A stretch of 64,000 nt of DNA from Rickettsia endosymbiont of Culicoides impunctatus (GTDB taxonomy: Bacteria; Pseudomonadota; Alphaproteobacteria; Rickettsiales; Rickettsiaceae), in NCBI GenBank assembly GCA_020410785.1, contig CP084573.1, forward strand, positions 1,240,001 to 1,304,000, written 5' to 3'. Positions 1 to 9,146 of this stretch are shown here, one piece after another. Below the pieces are notes generated by a model. That model made no database searches. It was not told the DNA's origin and worked only from the letters and a program-made list of their open reading frames with translations. A program made the translations under genes and the position numbers. Numbering within the stretch: position 1 is the stretch's first letter; each line of letters opens with the position of its first letter.

Positions 1-1
1 T

Positions 2-3000
2 AGTTCTGATAGAGATGGTTATTTTGGTTTGCACATTCAGAATGCTGGTAATAAGAAAGTTGAAATAGATGCAATTTTAACCAAGCTAAATAGTTTTAAT
101 ATTAGTGGTAGTGTGAAACTTGGGCAGATTATTTGCCAGCCTATTGATAGTAAATATAATTTAATTCAAATTAATGTTCAGTATCTATCTCACATTAGCA
201 TTGATGGTTTTTTTGCTGGATTTGATCATAATATAGTTATTGAAAAAGCTACTGGAAAAATTAGCTTAGTTCAATCAATGGATAGAGCTTTATCTACTAG
301 CCAAATTATTGCTGGTATTAATTGTGCAATGCAAGATTTTTTAACTATCAGGGCTGGTCAAGGTTTAAGCTTTCATGGCAATATTAAAGTTATCGATGGT
401 AATATTGAGTTATATAGCCTCTTTGGCGTATTATCAGCAAGAGGCTCACTCACATCTGAACAAATCAAACTTTTAGCTATTGGGGGAAGTCTTGACATTA
501 GTGCTCATCTTAATACCAATAGTTTAGTTACCTATTCTAAGACAGACTCTTACATACGAGATACTATCATCAATGCTATTCAATTTTTAGCTCACACAAT
601 AGGACATTATATCCAAACTGGTAGTAATGTTACCACCAGTAAGACTGTGATTGTCAGTGAGAATGGTGATATTATGCTGAGAGCTTCATCGATGCAATCG
701 GCTCTATTAGAAATGACCAGTGGTAAGGATATTGGAGTAGATAAATCTAATATCCAAGCAACTGATCAAAGGTATAGAAGTGATAATACTTATATAATGG
801 ATAGTAATATTTCTGGGCAGACTAGTAGTATCCAATCTCAGAAAGATATTGGTATTATTAGAACTAATATTATGGTTCAACAAGTTACTAATCAAACTGG
901 TCAAGACTTAATGGTAGTGGCGTCTAATGTTACCAGCCATCAAATGGCAAATGTGGCGGGTAGAGATATTGCGGTTAGTAATTCACAGGTAAGTAGCCGT
1001 CTGTTAAAGGTTGTCAGTGATAGAGATACTAGAGTCGATACATCTAATATCCAGGCAACTGACCAAAGTTATAGAGGTGATAATGTTTATCTAACCGATA
1101 GTAATATTTCTGGACAGACTAGTAGTTTACAAGCTCAGCAAGATATTGATATTCTTAGATATAATGTTATTGAACAGCGAGTTACTAATCAAGCTGGTCA
1201 AGATTTAAGAATAGTGGACTCTAATATTACCAGTCGTCAAATGGAAAATGTGGCGGGTAGAGATATTGGAGTAGATAGTTCTAATATCCAGGCAACTGAT
1301 CAAAGTTATAGAGGTAATAATGTTTATGTAACTGATAGTAATATTTCTGGACAGACTAGTAGTTTCCAATCTCAGAAAGATATTGGTATTGTTAGATCTA
1401 ATATTATTGAACAGCAAGTTACTAATCAAGCTGGTCAAGATTTAAGAATAGTGGAGTCTAATATTGCCAGTCGTCAAATGGAAAATGTGGCGGGTAGGGA
1501 TATTGGAGTAGATAAATCTAATATTATTGGTCAGCAAGTTACTAATCAAGCTGGTCAAGATTTAAGAATAGTAAACTCTAATATTGCCAACCATCAAATG
1601 GAAAATATGGTGGGTAGAGATATTTCAGTTAGTGATTCATCCATTATTAGTAGATTATTAGTCAATTATGCTGAAGGGAGCGTAACGTTCAGCAACTCTC
1701 AAGTCTTTGCCTCTCAAATGTTTACCGATGCTCAGAAAAATATTACTATTGATGGTAGTAAAATTTTATCTGATAATAATTTATTTTTTAGAAGCATAGC
1801 TAATTATCTAGCAATTAATAGTGATATATCATTAAGCCAGTTTCCGACTAATTTATTCTTATATAATTCTAGTGCTAGAGATAGTAATGGCAACTTGCTA
1901 GTAAGATGTGGCTTCCCATTTAAAGAAATAGAAGCACTTGGTTTAGTAGATGCTAGAGGTTACAGTAGCCCTTCTTCTAATGAGTTTCAGTACCATTTAA
2001 TTAATAGTAGTAAAATTGATCTTAGCATTTTTCAGGCAATAGCTGAGCAAAACCCTCAAAGCATTATTATTGATGCACATACTGGAGCAATAATTGGTAG
2101 CAGGTTAAGTGCTAAAGATCATCAGGTAATTATTAAGACGAAAGATGGTTTAGAATTACTGCCATTATCATTATACAATGCTACGATGTTTAGTGGTGGA
2201 TTTAATGATCTTGGTATCAAATCCGTCATTAGCAAGATTGAAGCTGGAGCAATAGATATTGATGCTGGAAGTTATCTCAAAAGCGTAGGGGCATTATTAA
2301 GAGCTAATTCAGGTAGCTTAAAAGCAGATTACATAATGGATCAATCGTTTATTAAGGAATCGGCTGCCCGGCATGCTAGTTTACAAGCATTAAAACCATG
2401 GCTTAAGGCACCAGAATTATATGATATGATTGTAAATGACCAAATAGTTCCTACTAGGTTAGAATTTTCAGAAATCACTAAAATTGATCTTGGTAAGGGT
2501 AAGATTGATTTATTCTATCCTTATAGCAGCAAGCGAGTAGATTTAAGGCAGAGAGAAGGTGATGTAACCATAGAACGTGACGTAGATTTTCCTTATGAAG
2601 TAATGGCAGTGCATGTGGATTCAGGGAAGATATTCTTTGGTATTCCTAAGGTAGAGCAGTATTTTATTAGAAAATTTAGTTGGTTTGGCAGTAAGACTAA
2701 AATGTATGAACGCCACGTTACCGATCATGTACATGTTACTGGACAAAATTTATTTTTCGGGGCATCAGGTGACATTGAAGTACATGGCACAATTCAGGCA
2801 AGTGGTGAGTTAGGACTAAAAAGCAGTGATGGTGATATTAAGCTATCAGCTGACGAGATAGAGGTCAATAAAACTATCAAATGGAAATCCTTTTTTGGGA
2901 AAGATTTAACCTTTAACTTTAAAGAACCAGTCATCAAACAATCAGTTCTGAGAGCAGAAAATGCTTATATGATGGCAAATAATATTGAAGTTATCGGTAG

Positions 3001-4432
3001 CTTAATCACTATAAAAGATCATTTGCAAATAGTCAGTCAGAATAATATCAAGGTACTACCTATTGCCTTAATGACCAGCTATTGTCATCATGCTGGCAAA
3101 ACTACTACCAGTGAGACCGCTATAAAGCATGTAGTATCGGAAATTAATGCCGGCATATTAAATATAGACGCAGGTAGAGCTGTGGAATTTATTAGCACCT
3201 TAATTGAAGCAGAAGAGATGAATCTGCATGCCGAAGACTTAAAAATTGGTCATGTGAAAGATATATTTGATAAGCAGGTGGAATTTAAAGGCAAGAAGAA
3301 GTTGTTTGGAGGTAGAAATAGCTGGACTAGTCATGATCACACTGAAACAGTTTTGCCAACGGTGATCAATGCTAGTAATCAGAGGATTGTTATTGATCAG
3401 GATGCTACTATAGAAACTGCCCAGATTTTTGCTGAACAGGATATATTAATGCAAGTTGGCGGTAACCTAACTGTCAAAGATGGCTATAATCTGCATATCC
3501 ATGACTATCACAAGAAATCCTATAGTCTATGGTCATCTGATGGTAATTCGATGACATTTAATAGCACCAAAAATGTCAGAGAGTTTAATGAAGGGCATGA
3601 TAGCGTACCAACTATTATCTGTGCTGGTGGTACTTTCTATGGAATAGTTGGTGGGCAAATGCATATTCTAGGCAGCAAGATTATTGGGCAGGATATTCAT
3701 CTAGTAGTACCCAATGGTTTAAAGCTAGAAGCCTCAAAATATACTGATAAATCACTAATTTTCTGTAGTGAATCTGGTTTTAAGGTTGGTTTTTACCACA
3801 AAGGTAAGAGTGAAGGTGGGTTTAGAGCAGCAGCAACTGTAGATAGTGATCAGCAGAAATTATGGGACCAGCATTTAAATTCTTCTGAATTAGTAGCCTC
3901 TAATGCCCTAACTATTATGGCAAAAGACGGAACATTTGAGCAAATCTCTTCGGATATATCTGCTAAAATTATTCAAGTAGAAGCACGTAACTGGCAAGCA
4001 AAAACCTATGATACTGAGACTATCGCCAAACATATTGAGCAGCATGCTGAATTAGGGATAAAGCTTGCTGTTAAGCAAAATGTCACTAACGTTATAGATA
4101 AAGTTAAAATGTTGGTTACCAAGAAAGATAGCCATGTTGTTGATAATCTTGATCGAGTTTTTAAAGCCTACGATGCATATAAATCATTAGCCATGTTACC
4201 AACTAATGCAGTAAATGTTGGTTTGTATGCCTATTTATCTGCCAGTCAGAGTGAAGAAATGACCTGTTCTACCGTAGCCGTAGATAATATTATTAATGGT
4301 GAAACGATCATTGCCCATGTTAAAGATGATATTCGTTTTCAAGGCGTGAAGATGACAGCGAAAGATGTCGATTTTACTGCCGCTAATTTTACCTTTGAAA
4401 CTAGTAGTGATAAATATAACTATCAATATTAG
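2..4432 (+). CDS. CdiA/FHA-like hemagglutinin-repeat exoprotein (5' partial)
   Basis: The frame is open from the window edge, so the true start lies upstream. The visible ~1,470 residues are low-complexity beta-helix sequence typical of two-partner-secreted filamentous hemagglutinin/CdiA stalks: repeated SNI, GQT and AGRDI motifs (the tandem block at 722-1640) and later HGTIQASGELGLKSSDGDIK-type strands. In this family a TpsB porin exports the stalk and the C-terminal tip delivers a toxin to neighbouring cells. Here the frame stops at TAG (4430-4432) immediately before the toxin module that begins with GTG at 4432. Compared with the homologous junction near 5874 there are two extra bases, so the stalk appears cut from its toxin by a frameshift. 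Family call is firm; the CDI role is inferred from the toxin/immunity genes downstream. Confidence 0.85.
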   Translation, partial: SSDRDGYFGLHIQNAGNKKVEIDAILTKLNSFNISGSVKLGQIICQPIDSKYNLIQINVQYLSHISIDGFFAGFDHNIVIEKATGKISLVQSMDRALSTSQIIAGINCAMQDFLTIRAGQGLSFHGNIKVIDGNIELYSLFGVLSARGSLTSEQIKLLAIGGSLDISAHLNTNSLVTYSKTDSYIRDTIINAIQFLAHTIGHYIQTGSNVTTSKTVIVSENGDIMLRASSMQSALLEMTSGKDIGVDKSNIQATDQRYRSDNTYIMDSNISGQTSSIQSQKDIGIIRTNIMVQQVTNQTGQDLMVVASNVTSHQMANVAGRDIAVSNSQVSSRLLKVVSDRDTRVDTSNIQATDQSYRGDNVYLTDSNISGQTSSLQAQQDIDILRYNVIEQRVTNQAGQDLRIVDSNITSRQMENVAGRDIGVDSSNIQATDQSYRGNNVYVTDSNISGQTSSFQSQKDIGIVRSNIIEQQVTNQAGQDLRIVESNIASRQMENVAGRDIGVDKSNIIGQQVTNQAGQDLRIVNSNIANHQMENMVGRDISVSDSSIISRLLVNYAEGSVTFSNSQVFASQMFTDAQKNITIDGSKILSDNNLFFRSIANYLAINSDISLSQFPTNLFLYNSSARDSNGNLLVRCGFPFKEIEALGLVDARGYSSPSSNEFQYHLINSSKIDLSIFQAIAEQNPQSIIIDAHTGAIIGSRLSAKDHQVIIKTKDGLELLPLSLYNATMFSGGFNDLGIKSVISKIEAGAIDIDAGSYLKSVGALLRANSGSLKADYIMDQSFIKESAARHASLQALKPWLKAPELYDMIVNDQIVPTRLEFSEITKIDLGKGKIDLFYPYSSKRVDLRQREGDVTIERDVDFPYEVMAVHVDSGKIFFGIPKVEQYFIRKFSWFGSKTKMYERHVTDHVHVTGQNLFFGASGDIEVHGTIQASGELGLKSSDGDIKLSADEIEVNKTIKWKSFFGKDLTFNFKEPVIKQSVLRAENAYMMANNIEVIGSLITIKDHLQIVSQNNIKVLPIALMTSYCHHAGKTTTSETAIKHVVSEINAGILNIDAGRAVEFISTLIEAEEMNLHAEDLKIGHVKDIFDKQVEFKGKKKLFGGRNSWTSHDHTETVLPTVINASNQRIVIDQDATIETAQIFAEQDILMQVGGNLTVKDGYNLHIHDYHKKSYSLWSSDGNSMTFNSTKNVREFNEGHDSVPTIICAGGTFYGIVGGQMHILGSKIIGQDIHLVVPNGLKLEASKYTDKSLIFCSESGFKVGFYHKGKSEGGFRAAATVDSDQQKLWDQHLNSSELVASNALTIMAKDGTFEQISSDISAKIIQVEARNWQAKTYDTETIAKHIEQHAELGIKLAVKQNVTNVIDKVKMLVTKKDSHVVDNLDRVFKAYDAYKSLAMLPTNAVNVGLYAYLSASQSEEMTCSTVAVDNIINGETIIAHVKDDIRFQGVKMTAKDVDFTAANFTFETSSDKYNYQY
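722..1640 (+). repeat. Tandem coding repeats in hemagglutinin-like stalk
   Basis: About three and a half degenerate units of roughly 75-100 codons recur here. Each contains GVDxSNIQATDQ, then DSNISGQTSS, then QVTNQAGQDL, then a QMxNVAGRDI motif. Third and fourth units are very similar at the base level (compare 1261-1500 with 1500-1625), which suggests recent slippage or unequal recombination. Each unit would add turns to a beta-helix. Confidence 0.8.
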
Positions 4433-5298
4433 TGGTCGAACAAAAATATGCTATAATAAGTGGGGGAGACAAAATTGAACAGGCTAAGGGGGTAGCAGCT
4501 AAGGAACAACAAGTTGCTAAAACTAGAGACCACACTGAACTGCCAGCTCATCCTGAACATAGTGAAGAACCTGGTCAAACTAAGGATGAGCTAGATGTTA
4601 AGTTACAGAAGATTATTCAAGAATTTGTTAAAGATAAACCAGAATATGCTGAGAAAATTAACAAAATAGGTTATAAGGAACTTAAAGAACAATTAGTAGA
4701 ATATACCACATCCAGTCATGACCAACTGCAGGAACAAGATTGGTGGGGAAACATCACTAGTGGTATTAAAGAATTATTTGGAGTAAATGAAGCAGAAGCT
4801 GCTCTTCCATTAATAATACCGGTGGCTGAAATAATTAAATATGGTGGTGCAGCCTTAATTTTATCTCTCACAGCATCTAAATTAGCTAGTGAAAGTGATG
4901 GAAACAATTGGCAAAGCGACTTTGAAAAAAGAAAACATGATGATAGAGGTAAATCATCTGATACTACTAGTCAGCAGCAGAAAACTGCCACCTCTAGCAG
5001 CTTCATGCCTAATCTTGATCCGGATGATTTTGAACCTGATGATGAGGAGGATAAGACATCAAGAAAACAAAATTGTGAAAAATCTGAAAGTCCAATATGG
5101 AAGGAGTTAAAACCTTACAAAGGAAAAACTAAAACTAACGGACTGAGTGGAAATAAACAGAGATTTTACGAATGGGATCATACTCATAATGATATAGAAA
5201 TATATGATAGTAATGGTTGTCATCAAGGCTCAATAAATCCAAAAACTGGAGAATTATATAAAGAAGCAGTTAAAGGGAGGAAACTTGGAATATGGTAA
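4432..5298 (+). CDS. Colicin E3-like ribonuclease toxin module (CdiA-CT-like)
   Basis: A 288-aa frame opening with GTG, whose G is the last base of the stalk's stop codon (TAGTG). N-terminal ~60 residues (LVVEQKYAIISGGD onward) are repeated in the second cassette. A hydrophobic segment lies near residues 122-147. A charged linker follows, then a C-terminal domain closely resembling the colicin E3 rRNase, which cuts 16S rRNA in the decoding centre. The catalytic Asp, His and Glu of E3 are present as D249, H252 and E256 in the YEWDHTHNDIE motif, followed by GSxNPKTG. The immunity gene starts within its 3' end. It was probably once the tip of the upstream stalk; independent translation would need the GTG start. 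Confidence 0.8.
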   Translation: MVEQKYAIISGGDKIEQAKGVAAKEQQVAKTRDHTELPAHPEHSEEPGQTKDELDVKLQKIIQEFVKDKPEYAEKINKIGYKELKEQLVEYTTSSHDQLQEQDWWGNITSGIKELFGVNEAEAALPLIIPVAEIIKYGGAALILSLTASKLASESDGNNWQSDFEKRKHDDRGKSSDTTSQQQKTATSSSFMPNLDPDDFEPDDEEDKTSRKQNCEKSESPIWKELKPYKGKTKTNGLSGNKQRFYEWDHTHNDIEIYDSNGCHQGSINPKTGELYKEAVKGRKLGIW

Positions 5299-5596
5299 AA
5301 TAAAAGCACAATATTATTGTTGTGCTCAATTCAGTTTTCATATGAAGGAAAAAGAAAGGATTATTATTTATGATCCAATGAACCGTTCACATCTAATAAA
5401 GGTTGATAAGCATATAGGACAAGAAATAGATTTTTGCCCTTGGTGTGGTACTAAATTACCTGAGAAAGTATCATATGACAAATGGTGGAATATTCTAGAA
5501 AAAGAATATAATATTACAGATCCTAGAAATTCAGAAAAAGAAAGAGTACCAGCTGAATTTTGGACCGACGAATGGTGGAAAAAACGAGGACTATAA
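5285..5596 (+). CDS. Immunity protein for E3-like toxin (DUF6980-like)
   Basis: A 103-aa protein overlapping the toxin gene's end by 14 bases. A strong AGGGAGG ribosome site sits four bases before a TTG codon at 5285, which favours this start. Features are a paired-Cys YYCC near the N-terminus, a FCPWCGTKLP zinc-knuckle-like motif around residue 57, and a C-terminal VPAEFWTDEWWKKRGL tail that is almost identical in the second immunity protein (6814-7128). Position right behind a nuclease toxin and the presence of a paralogue behind the second E3-like toxin identify it as cognate immunity. The family name is from memory of the CC/CPWCG pattern; no biochemical role can be read from the sequence. 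Confidence 0.75.
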   Translation: MEYGKIKAQYYCCAQFSFHMKEKERIIIYDPMNRSHLIKVDKHIGQEIDFCPWCGTKLPEKVSYDKWWNILEKEYNITDPRNSEKERVPAEFWTDEWWKKRGL

Positions 5597-5912
5597 TGCG
5601 GTAAGAAGCAATTTGCAACAAACCTCTTCCAAAATTTAGAAGACGAAATAACCCAGGCGGAAGCAAGTGGTAGTAGTAAAGCTGATCTGCAAGCAATGTT
5701 ACATATTTCGCAAGTATTTTACAAAAAGGAGCAAAGTGATGCCATCAAAGAAGGCAGACCAATAAAAGATTTTGGGGAATTTGCTCAGCATCTAAACCAA
5801 CATATCTACAACGATTCAATCTTTGCTGGCAAAGTCCACGATAATATAGTTAAAATTTTACTAAAAACCCAATTAGTGGTCGAACAAAAATATGCTATAA
5901 TAAGCGGGGGAG
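5597..5912 (+). repeat. Toxin-cassette direct repeat, copy A
   Basis: Begins immediately after the first immunity stop codon and matches 7129-7443 base for base over most of ~315 bases. It encodes a segment containing NLFQNLEDEITQAEA, MLHISQV and KDFGEFAQHLNQH, ending in QLVVEQKY, where homology with the primary toxin junction at 4430 begins. It looks like a displaced stalk or pretoxin fragment that travels with each toxin/immunity pair. Confidence 0.8.
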
Positions 5913-6817
5913 ACAAAATTGAACAGGCTAAGGGGGTAGCAGCTAAGGAACAACAAGTTGCTAAAACTAGAGACCACACTGAATTTCCAGCTCATCCTGA
6001 ACATAGTGAAGAACCTAATCAAACTAAGGATGAGCTAGATGTTAAGTTACAGAAGATTATTCAAGATAACCCAGAAATCAACCAGAAAATAGAGGAGCAT
6101 GGAGGATATGATAATTTAAAACAACGATTGGTAGAAATAGCGAAAGAATTATTTGGTATATCAGAGGCACAGGCTTGTCCTGCTCCTATGATAGCAGCTG
6201 GGATAGCGACTGGTGGGGAGGGTGCTGTAGCAACTGGAACTGCTTTTGGCGGAATTGCGGCAGTTAATGCAATTACGGATATTCCTAAAAATGCATTGGT
6301 AGCATGGTTGTTTAAAAATATAGGTGATGGATCTTCCGGTCAAATTCTTAAAATTGCACTTACACTTGCTGTAAAGCCAGAAAGTGTAATGAATATAATG
6401 AACCCACAACAACAAAATGACTTTGAAAAAAGAAAACATGATGATAATAGTAATAAACCATCTACAAGCAAACAACAGCAGAAGGTGTCTGCTACTTCCT
6501 TTATGCCATCAGATCCAAATGATAATGATCCTGATGATGAATTCTCCCATTTTAAAAAGAAAGATGGGTCAAATCGCTATGAATGTGAAAAACAAGAGAG
6601 TCCTGAATGGAAAAGCTCTCAAAACTTTAAAGATGAATTTAGAACTAATGGTGGCACTGGCAAAAATAAAGAATATTATCGTTGGGATATGAAACATAAA
6701 GATATTGAAATATATGATCATAAAGCTCGGTATATTGGTTCAAAAGATACTGTAACTGGAAAAATATATAGACAAGGGGATATGAGAATACATCCTAAAC
6801 TGGAGCATTTAATATGA
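5696..6817 (+). CDS. Orphan colicin E3-like ribonuclease toxin
   Basis: A 373-aa frame. Residues ~1-60 are the cassette repeat; ~61-125 repeat the start of the first toxin (KYAIISGGDKIEQAKG); a Gly/Ala-rich hydrophobic stretch spans ~160-220. The C-terminal domain has W-D331-x-x-H334-x-x-x-E338, matching the E3 rRNase catalytic Asp/His/Glu, then YDHKARYIGSKDTVTGK. The tip differs enough from the first toxin that separate immunity is expected. The frame continues upstream without a start to the previous immunity stop (5594-5596), so ATG 5696 is only the first methionine; whether the orphan is expressed alone is unclear. The stop overlaps the next ATG (ATGA). Confidence 0.78.
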   Translation: MLHISQVFYKKEQSDAIKEGRPIKDFGEFAQHLNQHIYNDSIFAGKVHDNIVKILLKTQLVVEQKYAIISGGDKIEQAKGVAAKEQQVAKTRDHTEFPAHPEHSEEPNQTKDELDVKLQKIIQDNPEINQKIEEHGGYDNLKQRLVEIAKELFGISEAQACPAPMIAAGIATGGEGAVATGTAFGGIAAVNAITDIPKNALVAWLFKNIGDGSSGQILKIALTLAVKPESVMNIMNPQQQNDFEKRKHDDNSNKPSTSKQQQKVSATSFMPSDPNDNDPDDEFSHFKKKDGSNRYECEKQESPEWKSSQNFKDEFRTNGGTGKNKEYYRWDMKHKDIEIYDHKARYIGSKDTVTGKIYRQGDMRIHPKLEHLI

Positions 6818-7128
6818 AATTTTGCTGCAAAGACTTTCCAAGCAAACAAAATGGTCGAGCAATAACTTTTTATTGCGAACGTACCGAAGATTCAATTATT
6901 AATTATTATCCAAGAGAAAGAGATTATTTAACAATTCATGGAGAGGCAACTGGTTATAGTATACAATATTGTCCTTGGTGTGGAACTAAGCTACCAAGGG
7001 AGTTGTGGGATGAATGGTATGATATTTTAAGTAGTGAATATGGAATAGAAGACCCCACTGAAAATGATAGAGAAAAGGTACCAGCCGAATTTTGGACCGA
7101 TGAATGGTGGAAGAAGCGAGGATTATAG
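6814..7128 (+). CDS. Second DUF6980-like immunity protein
   Basis: A 104-aa protein starting at an ATGA overlap with the toxin stop, indicating translational coupling. It has N-terminal KFCCKDF, a central YCPWCGTKLP motif and the shared VPAEFWTDEWWKKRGL terminus. The middle (residues ~10-50) diverges strongly from its paralogue at 5285-5596, as expected when immunity specificity follows a diverging toxin. It probably binds the E3-like tip of the upstream gene. Confidence 0.77.
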   Translation: MKFCCKDFPSKQNGRAITFYCERTEDSIINYYPRERDYLTIHGEATGYSIQYCPWCGTKLPRELWDEWYDILSSEYGIEDPTENDREKVPAEFWTDEWWKKRGL

Positions 7129-7443
7129 TGCAGTAAAAAGCAATTTTAGACAAACCTCTTCCAAAATTTAGAAGACGAAATAACCCAGGCTGAGGCAAAT
7201 GGTGATAGTAAAGCTGATCTGCAAGCGATGTTACATATTTCGCAAGTACTTTACAAAAAAGAACAAAGTGATGCCATCAAAGAAGGCAGACCAATAAAAG
7301 ATTTTGGGGAATTTGCTCAGCATCTAAACCAACATATCTACAACGATTCAATCTTTGCTGGCAAAGTCCACGATAATATAGTTAAAATTTCACTAAAAAC
7401 CCAATTAGTGGTTGAACAAAAATATGCTATAATAGGTGGGGGA
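7129..7443 (+). repeat. Toxin-cassette direct repeat, copy B
   Basis: Second copy of the 5597-5912 repeat, again starting in phase directly behind an immunity stop codon. It carries an in-frame TAG at 7147-7149 that copy A lacks, so this copy is not continuously translatable. The pair provides targets for homologous exchange or loss of the intervening toxin/immunity pair. Confidence 0.8.
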
Positions 7444-7722
7444 CAGGCTAAGGATAATCAACCATTTGCCCCAAACATACCAGCTAGCAACAAGCCAGTT
7501 GCTGAATCAGCCGAGTTTAAATGGACTGAAGAGGGGATAACAAAGTTACTTGCCACTAATCCTGCAAACAAGATAACACCACCAATACCACCATTAGACA
7601 TAATGGTTAGAGAGCAATCACTGCCGACTACTTCAAGAACGGTAGCTATTTCTGACATATCAGTAGAGGAAAGCAATATTAAAAACTTAAGCGATGATGA
7701 GCTAAGAACCGCATTTAGGTAA
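7228..7722 (+). pseudogene. N-terminal part of third toxin, ended by nonsense codon
   Basis: A 164-aa frame whose first ~65 residues are the cassette repeat and whose remainder is a Pro-rich linker. It ends at TAA 7720-7722, yet the same frame continues with coding character (TSGTKYIFFGPDEYGAK, then the toxin module at 7843). A single nonsense mutation therefore separates leader and toxin domain. Together 7129-8709 would be one orphan toxin gene with two in-frame stops. Confidence 0.65.
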
Positions 7723-7842
7723 GTAACAAGTGGTACAAAATATATTTTCTTTGGACCAGATGAATATGGTGCAAAAATAATAGAAGAACATAAAAAACGA
7801 TTCCCTGAGGCAGAAGGACAAAAAAATATAGAAGTATTAGGA

Positions 7843-8709
7843 GTGAGATTACTCTTTAATCCACTAATTAACCTAGCAGTGAAAGAAGCTACTGGTACTA
7901 AATTGCTAGGTGAGACTGACCCTACAGATCTTGTACCGACAAGAGTTGCTTTACCTACTGTTAGTGGTGGCAACAAGATATTAAAAGATCCGGCACCAAA
8001 GCATAAAATTATAGAAGGAAAAGCAATTAATTTAGAAACCCCAGAAACATCTGGACTACCAAAAGAACCACACCTTCCAACCCACAGTGATATTACTGCT
8101 AAAACTAAAATTGTAGAAAAAACTTCGATGCTTGCTAATAAAGTTGAGCAAGAATTACCAACTTCTGAAGTTGGAGAAGTGAAATTAGGGGCATCAAATG
8201 TAGCTAGTGATCTACCATTACAAAAACGTATTGAGACAGTTACCGGTATTACAAAACCTATAGACCTTAAACTAGAACAATATACTACATATCTTAAACA
8301 ATATGAAAATTGGTCTCAACTTTCAGATTTAGCTAAAAAAGTGCCAGGAGAATTGGGCGTAGCAGTTTATAATAATAAGATGGATGGATTAAAATGGAAA
8401 AAAGGTGGGGATAGTATTAGAATAGATAAGGGAAATCCAGCTGCTAAGTACGTAACCCAGCAAGTTGACCATGTAGCAATAAGTTATAATGGTAAAGTTG
8501 TTGATCATACTGGTAACAATTATATCTTTAAAGATGAGGTAACTGGTGGCGTGTATAAGATGGATCGGGCTATGTTTGATGCTGGGAAAAGAAATGCAGA
8601 ACACGGTTTTGATTTAAATATGCAAATAAAAGAGCCAACAAAACACCCAGATGCCCATATTCCAGCAGATCAATGGGCTAAATGGAAAAGTTTTCATAAA
8701 CCAGATTAA
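7843..8709 (+). CDS. Polymorphic toxin C-terminal part, probably Ntox17-like
   Basis: A 288-aa frame from a GTG codon, in phase with the fragment ending at 7722. The first ~180 residues are a low-complexity linker. The last ~100 contain GGDSIRIDKGNPAAKYVTQQ, VDHVAISYNGKVV and a terminal HPDAHIPADQWAKWKSF; this RID...QxVDHV...AHIPxxxWxxW arrangement resembles the polymorphic toxin type 17 domain, a predicted RNase. The following gene is SCO4402-like, a suitable immunity partner. The toxin domain is intact, but without its leader delivery is doubtful. The Ntox17 assignment is by remembered motif. Confidence 0.6.
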   Translation: MRLLFNPLINLAVKEATGTKLLGETDPTDLVPTRVALPTVSGGNKILKDPAPKHKIIEGKAINLETPETSGLPKEPHLPTHSDITAKTKIVEKTSMLANKVEQELPTSEVGEVKLGASNVASDLPLQKRIETVTGITKPIDLKLEQYTTYLKQYENWSQLSDLAKKVPGELGVAVYNNKMDGLKWKKGGDSIRIDKGNPAAKYVTQQVDHVAISYNGKVVDHTGNNYIFKDEVTGGVYKMDRAMFDAGKRNAEHGFDLNMQIKEPTKHPDAHIPADQWAKWKSFHKPD

Positions 8710-8721
8710 GAGGTAATATTA

Positions 8722-9144
8722 ATGACAACAAAATTTCTATTATATCCTCAACTTCGCATGGAAGTTAAAGGTTCATTTGAAGATTTAGCCGATTATGATA
8801 GGCAAATGAAAGAATGGGTGGACGAGCAATATCCTCATCCTTATAGTGATAGTTTGACATATTATGTAATAAACACATTATACGATAGTTGTGATTTGGA
8901 TAAATATAAAGAAAGCAACATTGGTGAAATATTATATGACGAGGATGAAGCACAGCAAATCTATAAATTTTGTAAATGGTTTGGAGATTTAATAGATTCA
9001 ATATCACTACATACTAATGAAACAAATTCAGATTATTTAAATCACCCAGAATGGTCTAAAGTTTATATTGGAGCCAAAGAGATGTATGAATTGATGGATA
9101 GAAATGATAAAAAATATCATTTTTCCGAAATAGCAAATAGTTAA
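8722..9144 (+). CDS. SCO4402-family-like immunity protein
   Basis: A 140-aa acidic protein 12 bases after the toxin, preceded by an AGAGGT ribosome site. The layout YPQLRMEVKGSFEDLAD, then WVDEQYPHP, then INTLYDSCDL, then SDYLNHPEWSKVYIGAKEMYELM follows the SCO4402 family (start RMxV, middle LYDD, end YLxxPxWxxVxxxA). I infer immunity to the preceding toxin from adjacency. The IS481 element begins two bases downstream of its stop. Confidence 0.65.
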   Translation: MTTKFLLYPQLRMEVKGSFEDLADYDRQMKEWVDEQYPHPYSDSLTYYVINTLYDSCDLDKYKESNIGEILYDEDEAQQIYKFCKWFGDLIDSISLHTNETNSDYLNHPEWSKVYIGAKEMYELMDRNDKKYHFSEIANS

Positions 9145-9146
9145 AG

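Noticed and set aside
707..1438. Minus-strand frames with repeated text opposite the hemagglutinin repeats
   Set aside because: They are the antisense of the tandem repeats and have no independent coding features.
6161..6475. Minus-strand 104-codon frame opposite the second toxin
   Set aside because: Antisense shadow of the toxin gene; composition (many Cys, Tyr, Ser) is what antisense of Ala/Gly-rich coding gives.
7458..7976. 172-codon minus-strand frame opposite the third toxin leader
   Set aside because: No start signal or family; it mirrors the Pro/Thr-rich linker coding on the plus strand.
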